Below, piece after piece: positions 42,772-54,024 of a DNA stretch of 64,000 nucleotides. Both the position numbers and the translations under genes were made by a program. Below the pieces are notes generated by a model. It was not told where the DNA came from. It saw only the letters and a list, made by a program, of their open reading frames with translations, and searched no databases. Location: positions 248,001-312,000 of the forward strand of contig NZ_BCRM01000005.1 of NCBI RefSeq assembly GCF_001552595.1. The letters are read 5' to 3'. Each line of letters starts with the position of its first letter. The first letter of the stretch is position 1. This stretch comes from Rhodococcus erythropolis NBRC 15567. Lineage in GTDB: Bacteria > Actinomycetota > Actinomycetes > Mycobacteriales > Mycobacteriaceae.

Positions 42772-43462
42772 CAATCAAATCAACCTCTTGAGATTGACCG
42801 TTGTCAACGATGGTTTCGCCCGGTGAAGGCTGACGGCGAGCGTCGAACACCAGACCGGCGATGCCGATCGCAATGCAGATCCCGGACAGAATCAGGAGAC
42901 GAGGATCGGCTTCGCCGGAGAGCGCATCGCCCAGAACGACAATCCCAACAGTGCCGGGCAAGATGCCGACGACGGTGGCAAGGATGTAGGGCACGATCCG
43001 GATCGACGAAATGCCGCAGCAGTAGTTCACCACCGAGAAGGGGACAAACGCGATCAAGCGCAGAGAGCCGACGGCCAGCCACCCCCGCTTTTCGATCCGC
43101 TCGTCCACCCGCCGGATCGTCGGACTCGAAATCCGTTGCCACACGACGTCACGGCCGATGGCGCGGACCAGGTAGAGGGCCAGAACGGCGCTCACAGTCG
43201 TTGCCGCCACGGTAAGAGCGATGCCGGTCACCGAGCCGAAAAGAACCCCCGCACTGAGGGTGAAGACGGTGCGCGGGAACGGCGCGACGGTGACTATCGA
43301 ATGAACCAGGAAGAACACGAGGGGAAACGCCGGGCCAACCGAGTCCGCCCACTCTCGCACCTGGGACACCGTGGGATGTGGGGCGAGGAGGGCTGCGAGG
43401 AACAAAGCGAGCACTACCAGGACTATTGCGATCAATCTTCGGTCCAGCAGGCGTCCCATCAC
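42752..43462 (-). CDS. TVP38/TMEM64 (DedA-like) membrane protein
   Basis: 236 residues, about five to six membrane segments and the family core (FPRTVFTLSAGVLFG; GWLAVGSLRLIAFVPFSVVNYCCG). SNARE-associated/DedA-like proteins are now seen as lipid scramblase or transport candidates. Homologue of Rv1491c, one step before mutA as in mycobacteria. The last residues coincide with an operator palindrome of the downstream gene. Start at ATG 43462 or the adjacent ATG. Confidence 0.87.
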   Translation of the reverse strand: MMGRLLDRRLIAIVLVVLALFLAALLAPHPTVSQVREWADSVGPAFPLVFFLVHSIVTVAPFPRTVFTLSAGVLFGSVTGIALTVAATTVSAVLALYLVRAIGRDVVWQRISSPTIRRVDERIEKRGWLAVGSLRLIAFVPFSVVNYCCGISSIRIVPYILATVVGILPGTVGIVVLGDALSGEADPRLLILSGICIAIGIAGLVFDARRQPSPGETIVDNGQSQEVDLIESTQND

Positions 43463-43882
43463 AGGTCACAAGGCTACCTGCGAACGGTGAACCGGGCCGA
43501 CTGCCGACCCGCAATCGTGAGTCGAACATTGCCACGGGGGCGGGAAAGCGACGTGCTCCAGGCGACAATGAAACGGCGCTGTGACGAAAACCACTAGGCT
43601 TTCGGAGTGGCCTTCACCTGTAGTCCCGGCCAGTGAAACGAACTCGCGGGTAACCCGTAAACATGCTGAACAATCGCTAGGTAAGGGCCGGTCACACGTG
43701 CACGAACGACCGAATCTGCACGTCGTCTGACCGGTCGGAAAGTGGCCGCGAACAGCCCTGTGAAGAACATGACGTGATCCTCACGATATCTGGGCTCAAC
43801 CGCGGGTTAGCATCACAGAACTAACGAACAAATCCGATTATCGGTAAAGCGCTCACGCAAAAAATGAGAGGGAGCGGACACA
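43463..43882 (+). other. mutAB upstream region
   Basis: 420 bp without a credible gene, between divergent TVP38 and mutA. An inverted repeat ACGTGCA-N14-TGCACGT (43696-43702, 43717-43723) and a short palindrome CGGGTAACCCG (about 43648-43658) are candidate regulatory elements. The mutA GTG has a GAGAGGGAG ribosome site just upstream. I looked for the cobalamin-riboswitch B12 box and did not find it. Confidence 0.55.
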
Positions 43883-45774
43883 GTGTCATTAGCTTCAGAA
43901 GCCGAGGCTGTCGAGCAGGCGTACGCGGAGTGGCAGCGCTCCGTAGCCGGTGTGCTCGCCAAGTCCCGCAGAGTCGATGCGGCAGAGCTGGGCCCCGAGC
44001 CACAGAAACTGCTCGAAACCGTCACCTACGACGGTGTCACTGTCGCACCGCTCTACAGCCCACGCGACGAGCGTCCCGAGCAGAGCTTGCCGGGCACGTT
44101 TCCGTACGTGCGTGGCGTCGACGCTCACCGTGATGTCAATGCCGGTTGGTTGGTTTCCGCTGCATTCGGAACCGCTTCGGCGGCCGAGACTAATCGCGCC
44201 ATCCTGGACGCCCTCGAAAACGGAGTCAGCGCACTCTGGTTGAAGGTGGGCGCCGACGGCGTTCCGGTCACCGACCTCGCCGCTGCGCTCGAGGGCGTTC
44301 TTCTCGACCTCGCACCGCTCACGCTCGACGCAGGCGCCGAGGTGAACGATGCAGCCCGCGCACTCTTCTCTCTCCTCGATGCTCGCGGCGAAGCCGGCGA
44401 CGGCGTCAGTGATCGCAGCAGTATCCGAGTCCACCTCGGTGCAGCGCCGCTGACCAGTTCGTTCTCCGGCGCAGCCGACGTCGAATTTGCAGGCGCCGTC
44501 GAGTTGGCCGCCCTCGCTGCAGCTCGCGCGGAAACCGTGCACGCGATCACCGTCGACGGCACGGCCTTCCACAACGCGGGTGCCGGCGACGCCGAGGAAC
44601 TCGGAGCCGCGATTGCCGCCGGACTCGAATACCTCCGCGCACTCACCGCAGAGAGCGGTCTGACCATCGGTGCTGCGTTGTCGCAGTTGGCTTTCCGCTA
44701 CTCGGCAACCGACGATCAGTTCCAGACCATCGCGAAGTTCCGCGCCGCACGTCTCGTGTGGGCCCGCATCGCTCAGGTCTGTGGAGCTTCCGACTTCGGT
44801 GGAGCGCCGCAGCACGCAGTCACCTCCGCCGCGATGATGGCTCAGCGTGATCCCTGGGTGAACATGCTGCGCACGACCCTCGCCGCATTCGGCGCCGGCG
44901 TCGGCGGAGCAGATGCAGTGACTGTTCTTCCGTTCGACGTCGCCCTGGCCGACGGCACCCTTGGTGTCAGCAAGTCCTTCTCCTCGCGCATCGCGCGCAA
45001 CACGCAGTTGCTTCTCCTCGAGGAGTCGCACCTGGGCCGCGTGCTCGATCCGTCGGCGGGCTCCTGGTACGTCGAGGACCTGACGCAGCAGATCGCCGCC
45101 ACCGCGTGGGAGTTCTTCCAGGAAATCGAAGCAGCCGGCGGATATCTGGCGGCACTCGAAGCGGGAATCGTCTCCGGTCGTATCGCTGCCACGAAGGCCA
45201 AGCGCGACTCCGACATCGCACACCGTAAGACCACGGTCACCGGTGTCAACGAGTTCCCGAACCTCGGCGAAACGCCGCTGTCCGCCGAAGCCGTCGAGCC
45301 CGGCCAGTCCGTCGCCCGCTACGCAGCTGCATTCGAAGCGCTTCGTGACCGTTCGGACGCGTTCCTCGCCGCCGGCGGCGCCCGTCCCACTGCGCTTCTC
45401 GCGCCGCTGGGCTCGGTTGCAGAACACAACGTGCGCACCACGTTTGCGTCCAACCTGCTCGCTTCGGGTGGTATCGACGCAGTCAACCCCGGCCCCCTCG
45501 AGGTAGGCGCAGAAGCCATCTCCGCAGCCGTCAAGGCTTCCGGTGCCACCGTCGCGGTGCTGTGCGGCACGGACAAGCGCTACGGCGAGAGCGCCGCAGC
45601 GGCCGTCGCCGAACTTCGCGCTGCAGGCATCACCAAGGTGCTGCTCGCAGGACCGGAAAAGGCAGTCGCCGACGCGACCGGCGATTCTCGCCCGGACGGA
45701 TTCCTCACAGCCCGCATCGACGCAGTGTCGGCTCTGACCGAACTGCTCGACTTCATCGAGACGGGAAGCTCCAA

Positions 45775-45778
<4 letters not shown>
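43883..45778 (+). CDS. mutA: Methylmalonyl-CoA mutase, small subunit
   Basis: 631 residues from GTG 43883. Beta subunit of the heterodimeric B12 enzyme; it has the TIM-barrel and a degenerate cobalamin-like domain but lacks DxHxxG, as expected for the non-catalytic subunit. [20 protein letters not shown] and [13 protein letters not shown] are typical. It overlaps mutB by 4 nt. With mutB and meaB it interconverts methylmalonyl-CoA and succinyl-CoA for propionate and odd-chain lipid metabolism and supplies methylmalonyl units for branched lipids. Confidence 0.96.
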
Positions 45779-48027
<2,249 letters not shown>

Positions 48028-48044
48028 GAAGGGGGTCACTGAAG

Positions 48045-49037
48045 ATGGCACGTCAGCCCATCGACATTGATTCCCTCGCCGAGGCGGTACGCGGGAATCA
48101 GCGTGCCGGCCTCGCTCGGGCGATCACCCTCGTCGAGTCCACTCGCGACGACCACCGGGCCCTTGCGCAGCAGCTTCTACTGAAGTTGCTGCCCGAGGCC
48201 GGGGGAGCGCACCGGATCGGCATCACCGGCGTTCCCGGCGTCGGCAAGTCGACCTTCATCGACGCGCTCGGAATGTACTTGCTGGGCAAGGGACATCGGG
48301 TTGCGGTGTTGGCGGTCGATCCGTCGTCCACCCGCACCGGCGGCTCGATTCTCGGCGACAAGACACGCATGGCTCGGCTCACCGTCGAACCGAATGCGTA
48401 CATCCGGCCGTCACCGACGTCCGGCACGCTCGGTGGCGTTGCCAAGGCAACCCGCGAGACCATCGTGCTTCTCGAAGCTGCCGGTTTCGACGTCATCCTG
48501 GTGGAGACAGTGGGTGTCGGCCAGTCCGAAGTCACCGTTGCCAACATGGTGGACTGCTTTACGTTCCTGACCCTCGCGCGTACCGGTGATCAGCTCCAGG
48601 GCATCAAGAAGGGTGTCCTCGAGCTCGCAGATCTGGTGGCGGTCAACAAGGCCGATGGCAAGCATGAGCGCGAGGCAAAGGGTGCTGCCCGCGAACTTGC
48701 GGGAGCGCTTCGCCTGATCTACCCGCACGACGCCATCTGGAAGCCGCCCGTCATCACGATGAGCGGTCTCGAAGGTGTCGGGCTGGACGAGTTCTGGGGA
48801 ACTGTCACCAAACACCGTGAGGTGCTCACCGAAGCAGGACAGTTCGAGGAGAAGCGTCGCAAGCAACAGGTCGATTGGACCTGGACGATGGTCAACGATC
48901 AGCTGCTACGCAGGCTCTCGAGCAACGATCGGGTGCGTGCGATCCGGGCCGACGTCGAGCAGAGCGTGCGTGACGGTTCGCTGACGGCAGCGTTGGCGGC
49001 GGGGCGAATTCTCGACGCGTTCGACGGAAGCAACTAG
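48045..49037 (+). CDS. meaB: MeaB/ArgK-type GTPase, mutase chaperone
   Basis: 330 residues, G3E-family GTPase with Walker [10 protein letters not shown] (62-70), [19 protein letters not shown], and NKADGKHE (NKxD). MeaB guards methylmalonyl-CoA mutase by gating B12 loading and removing inactivated cofactor. It follows mutB closely (AGAAGGGGG ribosome site) and ends the operon before a perfect terminator. Older annotations as an arginine/ornithine transport kinase (ArgK) are considered wrong. Homologue of Rv1496; the mazEF4 pair between mutB and this gene in M. tuberculosis is absent. Confidence 0.96.
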   Translation: MARQPIDIDSLAEAVRGNQRAGLARAITLVESTRDDHRALAQQLLLKLLPEAGGAHRIGITGVPGVGKSTFIDALGMYLLGKGHRVAVLAVDPSSTRTGGSILGDKTRMARLTVEPNAYIRPSPTSGTLGGVAKATRETIVLLEAAGFDVILVETVGVGQSEVTVANMVDCFTFLTLARTGDQLQGIKKGVLELADLVAVNKADGKHEREAKGAARELAGALRLIYPHDAIWKPPVITMSGLEGVGLDEFWGTVTKHREVLTEAGQFEEKRRKQQVDWTWTMVNDQLLRRLSSNDRVRAIRADVEQSVRDGSLTAALAAGRILDAFDGSN

Positions 49038-49048
49038 GGCGAAAAACA

Positions 49049-49089
49049 AAATCCCGGGTATCCGAGCGCGGATACCCGGGATTTCTTCT
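49049..49089 (+). terminator. Terminator of mutA-mutB-meaB
   Basis: Perfect 16-bp stem (49049-49064 with 49069-49084), loop AGCG; the plus strand continues TTTCTTCT and the other side is A-rich (GAAAAACAAA), so it can serve both converging transcripts. Confidence 0.88.
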
Positions 49090-49097
49090 GTGACGAG

Positions 49098-50045
49098 CTA
49101 TCGTTCGCGTTTGACCGCAGGCTCGGTGAGTTCGTTCTCGACAGCGAGTTCGACTCCCGTGAAATCGCCTTCTGCCTCGGCTGGGGTGAGCGTGGACCGC
49201 TTCCACGCGTAGAACAGCAACGCTGCCCACGCGCCGAGAATGGCCAGGTAGCCGGCCACTGTGACCGCCCCGGTGATGTCGAAGGATTTGAACAGCTTCT
49301 GTGCGTTGGTCAACACGATGACGCCGCCCACCGCCGTTCCGAGCAAGGTTGCAGGCACGCGGCTGACCAGCCACGCCGCGAACGGGGCAGCGATGACACC
49401 GCCGAGCGCGAGACCGGCGACAACGAGGAGGTTTCCCGCCGACTCACGACCCAATCCGACAAGAAATCCCAGCGACGCGGCCGACGCGACCAGAAACTCC
49501 GAGGCGCTGACCGAGCCGATCACGGTGCGCGGCGCGGTCTTGCCCCGCGAGAGCAGCGTGCTGGTGGTGATCGGACCCCAACCACCACCGCCGGATGCAT
49601 CGATGAAACCACCGAACAGGCCGAGTGGGGACAGGAAACGTGCAGTGTGCGGAGTGGTACGAGCGTCCGCGACGGCCGGTGGGCGGACCGAAAAGCGAAG
49701 TGCCACATAGATACCGATGGCCAGCAGGATCGTCGCCGTGATGGGGACTGCCGCTTCGGTGGACAGACCCGATAGCACAGTTGCGCCGATGAATGCACCG
49801 ACTGCGCCGGGCACACCGAGCTTGGCGACGAGCTTCCAGTCGATGTTCTTGAACTTCCAATGCGACACACCCGAAGCGAGGGTGGTGCCGACCTCGGCCA
49901 GGTGAACAGCGGCGCTGGCCTGAGCCGGACCGAGGCCACCGATCATCAACAGAGTGGTTGCGGTGACACCGAAGGCCATACCGAGGGCGCCGTCGACGAG
50001 CTGGGCGCCGACGCCGACAAGGGTGAACAAAAGAAGGTTGAACAT
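49098..50045 (-). CDS. TauE/SafE (TSUP) family permease
   Basis: 315 residues, about eight membrane segments in the two-repeat TSUP layout (LVGVGAQLVDGALGMAFG at the N-terminus; GLFGGFIDASGGGGWGPITT in the second repeat). Family members move sulfite, sulfonates or related anions across the inner membrane. A charged C-terminal tail of about 40 residues is cytosolic. No sulfur-metabolism genes adjoin it, so the substrate is open. The 230 bp before it hold no gene; a short hairpin (AGCCGG-TGC-CCGGCT, 50258-50272) is just after the nucleoside hydrolase stop. Confidence 0.88.
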   Translation of the reverse strand: MFNLLLFTLVGVGAQLVDGALGMAFGVTATTLLMIGGLGPAQASAAVHLAEVGTTLASGVSHWKFKNIDWKLVAKLGVPGAVGAFIGATVLSGLSTEAAVPITATILLAIGIYVALRFSVRPPAVADARTTPHTARFLSPLGLFGGFIDASGGGGWGPITTSTLLSRGKTAPRTVIGSVSASEFLVASAASLGFLVGLGRESAGNLLVVAGLALGGVIAAPFAAWLVSRVPATLLGTAVGGVIVLTNAQKLFKSFDITGAVTVAGYLAILGAWAALLFYAWKRSTLTPAEAEGDFTGVELAVENELTEPAVKRER

Positions 50046-50275
50046 GAGAAGACAGACTCCGAGCGAAGAAGCGACAAAGTCAGGGGTGCAGGCAGCGAGA
50101 ATCGCCGCTCAGCAACACGCCTGATCGAAGCATGCGCTACGACGAGTGGGCCAGAACGCCATCAATCCGAGCGCAAATGCCGGGGAGGCATCGTGGCTGG
50201 AAATCTGCACGTCAGGTCCTTTGTTCTCGTTCGTTGGTGTTCTGTCCATGCGAGCATAGCCGGTGCCCGGCTCGG

Positions 50276-51310
50276 TCAACCCACGACGCGGGCGTAATTT
50301 CCCACTCGGTGGACAAGTCGATCGAAGAATTCCGCCGGATCGGTGCTGACCGCGATATCCGCGTTGGGCTCACGCTTCCAGTGCCCGACCCAGTCCGCGA
50401 CCGTCGTTCCGATCAGCAGTGGACTCTCGGTTTCGACATCTACCGTTGCCGGCTTCAGTGTCGCCAAGCTCGGATCGAGCGCGACGGCAGCAGCAAAGGG
50501 ATCATGCATGTGAGCAAGAAAGCCCTGGTCGTATTCACGATGGAATTCCATGTAGAACCGGATCGCGTCGGACATATGCCTGATCACGCTGTTGGACGCG
50601 GAACTGCGGACGTCGGGGCCGTCGTCAGGCGAGATGATCTCTTCCGGAGTGCTCCCGGCAGCTTCGGCGAGCCGACGCACATGTTCGGGGAACATCTCGA
50701 TGGATTCGGTGACGTTGAGGCCGCAGATGATCGGGCGCCGGTGCGCGGGTACGACGGAGAACGCGTCGAACACCTCCTTGGCGGCGTGCGGATCCACCGA
50801 GACGTTCCACTCCGCGGTCGGCGTCGTGTTGCCCGGATAGTTGAACGACCCACCCATCACGACCAGTCGCTTCAGCAGAGACGGCAGATCGGGTTCACGT
50901 CTGATCGCCAGCGCAAGGTTGGTGAGCGGCCCCGTCACCAATCCGGTGAGTTGTCCGGGGTACTCCCGGACGAGATCCACCCAGAGGTCGGTGGCGGTTC
51001 GGACCGAGCGCTTGCGACCCGAATCGGGGAGGACGGCATGCCCGATCCCTTGCGGACCGTGAGTCTCCTCGGTGGTGCGCAACGGGATGACCAGTGGCTC
51101 GCGGGCGCCGAGTGCAACCTCGATGTGCGGGGCGCCGCAGAGCGCAAGCCAGTTCAAGTTGTTGGCCGCGACCTGTTCCACCGGAACGTTGCCGGCGGTG
51201 CTCGCTATCCCCAGAATCTCGGCTTCGGGGCTGGCAAGGAGATAGAGAAGCGCCAACGAGTCGTCGATGCCGGTGTCGACGTCGACGATGAGCTTGTGCG
51301 TATCACTCAT
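50276..51310 (-). CDS. Inosine-uridine preferring nucleoside hydrolase family protein
   Basis: 344 residues with the calcium-site motif DVDTGIDD (10-17) and the family's GPLTNLALA and NVSVDPHAA (second Ca/ribose-binding stretch). It hydrolyses the N-glycosidic bond of ribonucleosides for salvage. Base preference cannot be read reliably. Its start overlaps the OsmC gene by 8 nt, so the two are translated from one message. Confidence 0.9.
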   Translation of the reverse strand: MSDTHKLIVDVDTGIDDSLALLYLLASPEAEILGIASTAGNVPVEQVAANNLNWLALCGAPHIEVALGAREPLVIPLRTTEETHGPQGIGHAVLPDSGRKRSVRTATDLWVDLVREYPGQLTGLVTGPLTNLALAIRREPDLPSLLKRLVVMGGSFNYPGNTTPTAEWNVSVDPHAAKEVFDAFSVVPAHRRPIICGLNVTESIEMFPEHVRRLAEAAGSTPEEIISPDDGPDVRSSASNSVIRHMSDAIRFYMEFHREYDQGFLAHMHDPFAAAVALDPSLATLKPATVDVETESPLLIGTTVADWVGHWKREPNADIAVSTDPAEFFDRLVHRVGNYARVVG

Positions 51311-51779
51311 CGGTGGCCACCAGGATCGTCGGTGAATGCAGGACAGGGAAGTTGACCGACCGAGCGATGAAGCACTTCGTGTGTGCGGGGCCGTGAAGCT
51401 CCTCGGCCTTCTCGACCATCGACGCCTCCGCGACCAATACCGTCGGATTCAACGTCACTTCGATGAACTGGCCGCCGCCATCGGATTCCTCGATCATGCT
51501 GCCGACCGGCTGATCGCTGTAGTCGAGAACGACGACCCCAGCGGCAGCTGCCAGACCGAGGTACCAGAGCATGTGGCATTGGGCGAGGGAGGCAACGAGC
51601 AGTTCCTCGGGGTTCCATCGCTGCGCGTCACCGCGGAACGAGGGATCGGAGCTGCCGAGAAGTTCCGGCTTTCCGACCGCGGATATTGCATGATTGCGCG
51701 AATATCCCTGCGTGCTGGACGTTCCGGTTCCCAGATCGCCCGTCCACTGAAGGTCGAGTGTGTAGGTATGTGACTTCAC
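51303..51779 (-). CDS. OsmC-family peroxide reductase
   Basis: 158 residues. OsmC/Ohr fold with the two redox cysteines C68 (LAQCHMLWYL) and C136 (HTKCFIARSVNFP); Arg53-54-region RWNPEELL supports peroxide binding. It reduces organic or fatty-acid hydroperoxides. Overlap with the nucleoside hydrolase and a 31-bp gap to the CaiB-like gene place it inside a multi-gene transcript. The YDHxxL-type features place it nearer the OsmC/YhfA side than classic Ohr; this subgrouping is tentative. Confidence 0.9.
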   Translation of the reverse strand: MKSHTYTLDLQWTGDLGTGTSSTQGYSRNHAISAVGKPELLGSSDPSFRGDAQRWNPEELLVASLAQCHMLWYLGLAAAAGVVVLDYSDQPVGSMIEESDGGGQFIEVTLNPTVLVAEASMVEKAEELHGPAHTKCFIARSVNFPVLHSPTILVATDE

Positions 51780-51810
51780 AGGTCCATCTTGCCCTGAATG
51801 TGCCGGTCCC

Positions 51811-53124
51811 TCAGTGTGCCCACTCCGCGCGATCCGATCCCCACGGATGGGCTGGTTCGGGGTAGTCCTCGAACTCTGCCAGCGCGGGTCGTGCGGTGGT
51901 CACGTCGGCATGGTTGACAACAACATTCAGGCCGGGAGCGGTCGGTAGACCGGGATGGACGGTTCGGCCGGGTGCGTCGAGAAGACGGGCGCCGGTGCTG
52001 GCCAATGACACGTCGACCTCGCGGCCACGGCCGTCCTGCGAGCGCAGCGTCAACGCGTCGAGGATCCCAGCTGCCAAGAAGTATCCGGTGGAGTGGTCGA
52101 GGGCCTGCGCTGGAAGTGCGCCCGGTTTCTCGTCGCCCTCGAGGAACGAGATACCGGATGCGGCCTGCACGATGCTGTCGAAGCCGCGGCGATTCGCCCA
52201 CGGACCTTCCCATCCCCATGCGCTGACGCGCCCGTGAATCAGGTGGGCGGGAAGATCCTGCCCGATGAGTGCTTCGAGTGCGCCAGGACGGTAGCCGGTG
52301 ACCAGTACGTCTGCGGTGTCGAGGAGTTCGCGGAATGCTGCCGCTTCCGCCGAGGACTTCAGGTCGAGAAGCGCCGACCGCTTGCCCTGGCCACTGTCGA
52401 GGTGCTGCCATCCGATCTCGGGGATCGCCGGAGGGTCGATCCGCAGAACGTCAGCGCCGACCAGCGCGAGGGCACGGGTCGCGACCGGGCCGGCGATGAC
52501 GCGGGTCAGGTCGAGAACACGTGGGCGCGTCGGATGCGTGCGGGGTTTTCCCTCGTCGCGTACTCGGATGGATACCAGAGGCTCAGACCTCGCAGCTGCG
52601 CACTGCTCACTCAGGCGCCACTCGGTCTCGGTACGAACACGGACCGCGATGGCGCCGATCTCGGCGGCCTGCTGCTCGATCTCGATGGCGCTGAGTTCGG
52701 ATATCCGTTGCGCCACTGCATCTTTAGGTGATCCATGGTCGAGTTCGAGGATGGCGAGCAGGCGGTCGCGATGGTGTGGATAGTTGCCGTGCGTGCGGAC
52801 CCAACCGTCGCGGGCGGCAAAGAACCCCGAGTATTCGGAGAATCCGTTGATCGGTTCGCCGCCGATCCGGAACAGTCGATCGCTCGAGAAGGACGCGGCG
52901 ATGCGCTCGGGATCGAGGGTCCAGTGTCCGTCGCCCGGGCTGGTTGACCGATGAATTGCCGAGGCGAAGGCCGCGACTGAGCCTGCAGCGAGGTCGAACA
53001 CCGGCAAGTGCGCCGCAAGGAAGCCCGCCGAGTCCGGGCATTCGATGTGGCCGCGTCGGTCGTCGGTGTGCACCCCGACGTCACGTTGGTATTCGTCGAG
53101 ATAGAACCCGTACCCGTGATCCAT
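51811..53124 (-). CDS. CaiB/BaiF (family III) CoA-transferase-like protein with permuted halves
   Basis: 437 residues. Residues about 201-385 match the N-terminal half of family III CoA-transferases (VLDLTRVIAGPVATRALALVG; KRSALLDLKS; ALDHSTG with the catalytic-type Asp343, equivalent to formyl-CoA transferase Asp169). Residues about 95-190 match the half that normally follows (YSGFFAARDGWVRTHGNY; IGAIAVRVRTETEW). So the halves are in reversed order compared with Frc/CaiB. It may be a circular permutant or a remnant of a double-CaiB protein; length is near normal and the frame is intact, so it may be functional. CoA donor and acceptor unknown. It sits between OsmC and an unknown gene. Confidence 0.82.
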   Translation of the reverse strand: MDHGYGFYLDEYQRDVGVHTDDRRGHIECPDSAGFLAAHLPVFDLAAGSVAAFASAIHRSTSPGDGHWTLDPERIAASFSSDRLFRIGGEPINGFSEYSGFFAARDGWVRTHGNYPHHRDRLLAILELDHGSPKDAVAQRISELSAIEIEQQAAEIGAIAVRVRTETEWRLSEQCAAARSEPLVSIRVRDEGKPRTHPTRPRVLDLTRVIAGPVATRALALVGADVLRIDPPAIPEIGWQHLDSGQGKRSALLDLKSSAEAAAFRELLDTADVLVTGYRPGALEALIGQDLPAHLIHGRVSAWGWEGPWANRRGFDSIVQAASGISFLEGDEKPGALPAQALDHSTGYFLAAGILDALTLRSQDGRGREVDVSLASTGARLLDAPGRTVHPGLPTAPGLNVVVNHADVTTARPALAEFEDYPEPAHPWGSDRAEWAH

Positions 53125-53142
53125 GTGGCGCCTTTCGGCAGT

Positions 53143-54021
53143 TCAGTGGCCGAGAAGCTCCCGGCACTTCTCTGCCAGCGTATCGCGGAGCGGCGCAGCA
53201 CGATCCGCCAACTGTTGTTGCTGACGCACGTATTCGGCGCGGCCCGCGGGAGTTTCGATACGAATGGGGGAGTACCCGTACTCGGCGAGGTCGTATGGGC
53301 TCGCGCGCATGTCGAGTTCACGGGCCAGGAGCGCGTGTTCGAAGCACCGCATCACCAGATCGGAATCCACGAGTGGCAACAACTTGAAGCTCCACTTGTA
53401 CAGATCCATACCCGCGTGCAGGCAGCCCGGCTGTTCGTGATCGATCTGAGTTTCGCGTGCAAGCGGGAGCGAGTTCTTGGGGGCCGCGTCCGGTGTGAAG
53501 AACCGGAACGCGTCGTAGTGCGTGCATTTGAGTGGCAGGGATTCGACGACCGCGTCGGTACCGGCGAACCCGAGCCGCAGCGGCACTGACTGGTGACGGA
53601 TCGCGTCCTCGCCGCCGCGATAGACCATCGCCCATTCGTGGAGGCCGAAGCAACCCAGCACAGCGGGCCGCGCAGACGTCTGATTCAACAGATTCCACAC
53701 GAATTCGACTGTGTGACGCCGACGCTCCAGCACGGCGGACTCGACCGTCGCGGTACCCGAATCGTCGACGCGGTAGCCGGAGAAGGCTGCGTATTCGCCG
53801 GCGTTCTCGAGTGCGACTCCGTACCCGGGGTGCCAGCGGCGCAGTTGGGCGGGCTTGAAGTTGTAGTACGTGAAGAGGAAGTCGTGCACCGGGTGAGAGA
53901 TACCGGCGCTACGACGCGCTCGGTGCGGCTCGACGAGCTTCTCCACCTCCTCGAGGTGAAGTGCCCGCCGAGCCGTCCACTCGCTCTGTGCGAGTGCGAG
54001 TGAATGCACCGAACGTGTCAT
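53143..54021 (-). CDS. Uncharacterised conserved actinobacterial protein
   Basis: 292 residues, soluble, His/Tyr/Trp-rich, with conserved-looking stretches HPVHDFLFTYYNFKPAQLRRWHPG, GCFGLHEWAMVY, THYDAFRFF and QPGCLHAGMDLYKW. Proteins like it are often labelled 3-methyladenine DNA glycosylase, but I see no glycosylase motif (no HhH-GPD). The many His, Asp, Cys and Glu residues in short conserved strings suggest a metal or cofactor site; that is inference. It starts 3 bp after the CNNM gene stop and precedes the CaiB-like gene by 18 bp, so cotranscription is likely. Confidence 0.75.
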   Translation of the reverse strand: MTRSVHSLALAQSEWTARRALHLEEVEKLVEPHRARRSAGISHPVHDFLFTYYNFKPAQLRRWHPGYGVALENAGEYAAFSGYRVDDSGTATVESAVLERRRHTVEFVWNLLNQTSARPAVLGCFGLHEWAMVYRGGEDAIRHQSVPLRLGFAGTDAVVESLPLKCTHYDAFRFFTPDAAPKNSLPLARETQIDHEQPGCLHAGMDLYKWSFKLLPLVDSDLVMRCFEHALLARELDMRASPYDLAEYGYSPIRIETPAGRAEYVRQQQQLADRAAPLRDTLAEKCRELLGH

Positions 54022-54024
54022 CGA

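Noticed and set aside
43463-43882. Cobalamin riboswitch before mutAB
   Set aside because: I searched by eye for a B12-box-like core (AGYCAGGARACCTGCC) and its flanking stems on the plus strand; nothing close is present.
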